Part shown: one piece after another, positions 60,176-64,000 of the stretch | Numbering within the stretch: position 1 is the first letter of the stretch | Layout of the letters: every line of letters begins with the position of its first letter | Source: Dichomitus squalens LYAD-421 SS1 | Taxonomy: Eukaryota; Basidiomycota; Agaricomycetes; Polyporales; Polyporaceae | Assembly: GCF_000275845.1 (NCBI RefSeq) | Contig: NW_006766889.1 | Span: 795,643 to 859,642, forward strand | DNA length: 64,000 bases | Direction of reading: 5' to 3' | Made by a program: the position numbers and the translations under genes | Notes under the pieces: generated by a model | The model's database searches: none | What the model was told of the DNA's origin: nothing | Seen by the model: only the letters and a program-made list of their open reading frames with translations

Positions 60176-62516
60176 ATGCATTACACGTCCCCCTACCCTC
60201 CTCTTCCTCCTCTCCCGGAGCAGAATGTCCACGATTTCATCTTCGGCTCTCCCGCATTGACTGCGCCGGAGGACAAGCTGCTCCTCGTCGATCCCCTTTC
60301 GGGAAGACGGTGGCACAGGAATGAGTTTAAGGAGAGGGTCTACGACGCCGCAACCGCGCTGCTTACCCCTGCATCCGAAGGCGGTGTGGGACTCGGGCCA
60401 GAGGGTGAGATGGTCGCAATCATGAGCACGAACTGCTTCGTGAGTCCTCGAATGATATAGCGCTGTTTGCCGGCCATATCGTTTGACATAAACCTCGCAA
60501 GGAATACGTCGCTCTCCTCCACGCATGCTTCCGAGCCGCAGTCCCCGTCTCACTGATCCCCTCCGGCGCGACCGCGTTCGAGCTCGAGCACCTCTTCCGG
60601 ACGTCCGAAGCAACGCGTCTCTTCATCCACCCGAGTCTGCTTCCGCAAGCGCTCGATACCGCCCACAAGTTTGGCCTTACGGACGATCGGATTTTTCTGC
60701 TGGAAGGCCATGCCGAGGGGCGCAAGTCTTTGGCCGACCTCATCCGTGAAGTTCGGGTCCGGAAGTTCGCGAGGGCACCAAGCAGGCCCGTTCAGCGCGA
60801 TGCGTTAGCCTATCTCGTGTACTCAAGTGGGACAAGCGGGTTGCCTAAAGGTGAGTTGTTTCCGAGTAAAGGGCGTCTCACGAGGCTGACCCGGTGCCTA
60901 GCTGTCATGGTCTCACATCGGAATGTGATCGCGAGCTTGGTGCAAGTCGCAGTTGCGACGGAGTTCGAAGGGCCAGACCCCGTTCTCGAGGTTCGTCTCT
61001 TAGCCTCAGTAGACCGCAGAGAGATGGTGTTTGCAGCTATGGAGGAGAAGCTCTCAACGTCCATGTGCGTTGCTCTATGTAGCATCGGGAGTGAATGGAA
61101 ACACCTAGTGACGTTTGTCGCGTTCACATTGAGACATGCTTGCGACAGACCATACTCTGCGGTCTGTTGTTCCTTGCCGAAGTACAATTCATTCATGTGC
61201 AACTATGCCTCCGTTAGAAGACCCCCATTGTCGCGCTCGCATTCTTGCCTATGTACCACACCTACGGCCTGCATTACGGGTGCATCCGCCCTGTTCTCTC
61301 CGTGATAACAACGGTCATCATCCCTAGGTGGAACGCCGATCTTGTGCTGGACTTGATACCCAAGTAAGCAGATTCTCTCAGACCTCTTCCTTCGGTCCGA
61401 ACACCAAACTCATCACCGAGCCTAGGTTCCGTATCTCCTTCCTACCCATGACGCCTCCAGCAATCCTCCAGCTCGTCAATCACCGGCGTATCCGGGAGGT
61501 GGATCTGAGCTCACTCGTCGTAACGGGGAGCGGGGCCGCCCACCTGCCCCCCAAGCTGGCGAGCCTGTGGAAGAGCTACCTCAAGAACGTCGAGGCTATC
61601 TCTGAAGGTGAGAGCACCCCCTGATCGCGACGTACTCATCTAACCCTCATGTCTGATCGCTTCGCAGGGTTCGGCATGTCAGAATGCGTAAGGCGGCCTC
61701 GCGTATCCGAGCACTCCTCAACATCCTAATCATCTCTCTTGACAGACGATCTCCGCGACTCGTGCGGTGCACAAAAAGCTCGGCAAGCCGAGGCCCGGGA
61801 GCACCGGCGTCTTGCTCCCGGGAGTCGAGGCGCGCATCGTCAAGGACGACGGCACGCTCGCAGGGCCGAACGAACCGGGCGAGCTCTGGCTCAGGGGCCC
61901 GAACGTCGCGCTCGGATACTGGCGCAACCCGCAGGCGACGGAGGCCACGTTCGGCGGCGGCTGGCTCCGCACCGGGGACCGGTTCCGCGTGGACGAGGAC
62001 GGACAGTTCTTGTCAGTGTTTCGAGTCTGATGCTCACCCTGTCACCGCCCCTGAACGTGAATCGATCGCAGCTTCGTCGAGCGCACGAAGGACATCCTGA
62101 AGGTGTCCGGCGCGCAGGTGTCCCCGACGGAGATCGAGAACGCTCTGCTCGCGAACCCGGACAAGCTCGTGTCGGACGTGACGGTCGCTGGCGTCAGCGG
62201 CGGACGCACCTCGGACGAGAAGGTGCCTCGCGCCTGGGTCGTGTTGAGCGACGAGGGTCGGAAGCGCGGGGAACAAGTTGTCGTCCAGACGCTTCTGTCC
62301 TGGGTCCAAAAGAACCTGAGCAAGTACAAGTGGCTCAGGGGTGGGATTGAAGTCGTCAATGAGGCGAGCCTCACATATACTTGAATCGGAAAACGTAAGG
62401 CTGATCTAATACAATGCCCTATGCAGATCCCGAAGAACCCGACAGGCAAGGTGCTGCGTCGTGTGCTGCAGGATCGATATGAACAGCAACTGAAGGCTCC
62501 CCAGGCCAAGCTGTGA
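60176..62516 (+). CDS. 4-coumarate-CoA-ligase-like acyl-CoA ligase with peroxisomal signal
   Basis: Adenylate-forming (ANL) enzyme: acid plus ATP plus CoA to acyl-CoA. Nine exons (60176-60439, 60502-60850, 60902-60990, 61218-61363, 61426-61607, 61668-61687, 61746-62011, 62072-62363, 62427-62516) sum to 565 residues. AMP motif: YLVYSSGTSGLPKAVMVSHR. Then LAFLPMYHTYGLHYG, GFGMSECTISATRAV (across a 20-nt exon), GELWLRGPNVALGYWRNP, GWLRTGDRFRVDEDG, KDILKVSGAQVSPTEIE, and IPKNPTGKVLRR with the catalytic Lys. The C-terminus is AKL, a type 1 peroxisome targeting signal. Likely substrates are aromatic or medium-chain acids; this cannot be fixed by eye. The intron before the last exon needs a GC donor (62364). 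The intron at 60991-61217 is 227 nt. Confidence 0.93.
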
Positions 62517-63463
62517 TGACGGTAGCGGTATGCTATCGCGCTGCCTACGACACTACAGGTTGTATGACTAGTCGCAACACAAACATGATATCTATGGACC
62601 GTTCACCGACCGTACAGCAGTCGTCCGCGGCGCCGTACCTCAGGACGCAGGAGAGAACGAGCGGGGGCGACCTCCGAGTTCAGTCATTGCGAGAACACAC
62701 CTAGCTCCATATACCCTTGCGACATCACCCTTCCCTCCACAAGACAGTGATCCGGAGCGAGCGAGCTGAGCACGAACGAGACTGCTAGTAGTCTTATAGA
62801 CCACTGTGTCAGGCACCTTGAACATCTCCGCCCACTCCAACACGTCCTCCACAGTGGGCGTTCCTCGCATGTCTGCCATCTTCGATTGTACGTAGTCTAT
62901 CGTACTGACGGTCAGACTCGAACGGAAGGCCACCTGCTGCATTCAAGTGGCAACGCAGCACCAGTTTCCCTCGAATTCGGTGAATAGCTACGTAGCTCGT
63001 ACAGTGCGAATATTATCAGCCCACACATTGCGTCCCGAGCACCACTTCTCGTGTTGTTCGTGAGACTTGAGTGTACCATTCAGTCCCTGGCATGCTCTTG
63101 ATGTCATGGAATGCCGCCTGCTTCTCCTTCTGCATCGGACTGGTGCCCCCCGTAAACAGGGCTGTGACAAAGTCACGTTAAGGCGTTATCTCCCACTTTG
63201 GGCAATCAGCCTACCAAGCCGCCGCTTTTTGGAGTCGCCTGTCAGGCCTTTCTTCATTTCTAGATCCCGTTTATTGCCCTGCGAGGCCGTGCCTCATGGT
63301 AGGCCTTAAACTACGAAGACTATCGACTATAGTATGGTTAGTTGATCGGCTGTACAAGAGCCACAATGGACTTAAATCAATACGGTGTCCCGAAGGATTC
63401 CATTGTTAGCGTCGGCGCCTAATTGCGTCGGACGGACAAACACGGACAATTGTTAGCAGTACT
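62517..63463. other. Gene-poor stretch downstream of the acyl-CoA ligase
   Basis: This holds one weak minus-strand ORF (see 62640-62942). Nothing else is supported. Confidence 0.35.
62640..62942 (-). CDS. Hypothetical small protein (weak)
   Basis: A 100-codon frame from ATG to TGA. The central part (MADMRGTPTVEDVLEWAEMF) looks like a soluble helical protein; the ends do not. No family was recognised, no splice partner found, and codon bias is unremarkable. It may be a single exon of a decayed gene. Confidence 0.22.
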   Translation of the reverse strand: MQQVAFRSSLTVSTIDYVQSKMADMRGTPTVEDVLEWAEMFKVPDTVVYKTTSSLVRAQLARSGSLSCGGKGDVARVYGARCVLAMTELGGRPRSFSPAS

Positions 63464-63484
63464 TTATTATTATTATTATTATTT
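63464..63484 (+). repeat. (TTA)n microsatellite
   Basis: About seven TTA units in a row. Confidence 0.85.
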
Positions 63485-63777
63485 TCTTGTCTTATACCAA
63501 ACATAGCTACAGGGTACGGTAGGTATGTAAGTAAGCGTGTTATCCGAGATTGTTTGACATTTCCACCCAGCGCGTCACTTAAGACTTGCACCAGCGTGCT
63601 CGGACCACGACCGAAGTCAGCGTGTGGAGTAAGGACCCGCACCTACCCACTCACACCATATCTGCCAACGGCGACCCGGAGTCGCCGTCCCCATCCGTAA
63701 CAAGAGTGGTCGCCGTCGAGGAGGAGGACGACGACGAGGGGGGGGATGAGTGTCGCCAAACTATCCGCCCGGCTAGT

Positions 63778-64000
63778 TCAGTGACAGTGAGGGGGTAAGG
63801 ACCGGGAGTAGTCGCCCATCCGGTCGTAGGAGCTTGCGGGCTTTCCGTCCGTCCGGCCGCATCCGGAACGGGGCGTACTTGTGGCCTCGCGCAAGTAGGC
63901 GCCGCCGGTCGTGCCGGCAGCGCTGGGGGAGGATGGACTCGTGACCGAAGTCCAGTAGGAGGAGGAGCGCCCTGGGCAGAGGGGCGAATGTGTGCGTGCT
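63778..64000 (-). CDS. Possible C-terminal exon of a gene cut by the right edge
   Basis: An open frame without a start runs from the window edge to a TGA at 63780-63778. It has strongly GC-rich third positions and encodes a Ser/Thr/Gly-rich stretch (SSPSAAGTTGGAYLREAT) and DRMGDYSRSLPPHCH at the end. GC3 bias is like that of the real genes here. No domain is visible. The local sequence is GC-rich in all frames, so chance openness is possible. Confidence 0.3.
   Translation of the reverse strand, partial: ARTHSPLCPGRSSSYWTSVTSPSSPSAAGTTGGAYLREATSTPRSGCGRTDGKPASSYDRMGDYSRSLPPHCH

Overview
The window is nuclear DNA from an Agaricomycete basidiomycete, most likely a wood- or litter-decay fungus of polypore type. 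The signs are many short introns (mostly 50-70 nt), GC-rich third codon positions, basidiomycete-specific families (DUF6534 seven-helix proteins, secreted aryl-alcohol-oxidase-like GMC flavoenzymes) and standard fungal housekeeping genes. The order-level guess is inference; the kingdom and class are clear. No tRNA, rRNA, CRISPR or virus-like gene was recognised. I rebuilt gene models by reading across introns. Frame closure across all exons (total length divisible by three, family motifs restored at junctions) was the main test of each model.

Layout, left to right. A 5'-truncated CobW/ZNG1 zinc metallochaperone GTPase (+), a small two-exon unknown gene (+) and YAE1 (-) occupy 50-2656. A 2.4 kb gene-poor stretch follows and holds a 756-bp TIR element (MITE A). 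Next come NADPH-cytochrome P450 reductase (5081-7445), a secreted Ser/Thr-rich protein, the mitochondrial inner-membrane protein SHE9/MDM33, a 2.3 kb unassigned stretch, a DUF6534 membrane protein, a SAM methyltransferase (-) and two tandem secreted GMC oxidoreductases (18689-24714). After these are a VNX1-like cation/H+ exchanger, a second TIR element (MITE B, 362 bp), the ribosome-maturation GTPase EFL1, and a CDC25-type RasGEF with SH3 and WW domains. Then a run of minus-strand genes: a CitE/CLYBL-like lyase, the CWF19 splicing factor, the giant TAO3/Furry morphogenesis scaffold and DAHP synthase. The right end has TIM9 (+), a PrxQ/Dot5-like peroxiredoxin (-), a 4-coumarate-CoA-ligase-like acyl-CoA ligase ending in a peroxisomal AKL tripeptide (+), and weak or partial ORFs to the edge.

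Most genes are unrelated housekeeping functions, so this is not a biosynthetic cluster. Functional links are loose. The GMC oxidases would supply extracellular H2O2, the P450 reductase feeds electrons to microsomal P450s, and the acyl-CoA ligase could activate aromatic or fatty acids. RasGEF and TAO3 both act in growth and polarity. DAHP synthase has a perfect TGACTCA upstream, consistent with general amino-acid control.

The most interesting items are the two TA-flanked inverted-repeat elements, the tandem GMC pair with a paralogue-specific 40-nt interruption, microexons of 10 and 20 nt, three inferred GC-AG introns, and the Asn-Gly-rich tail on DAHP synthase. I found no wholly new biological system.
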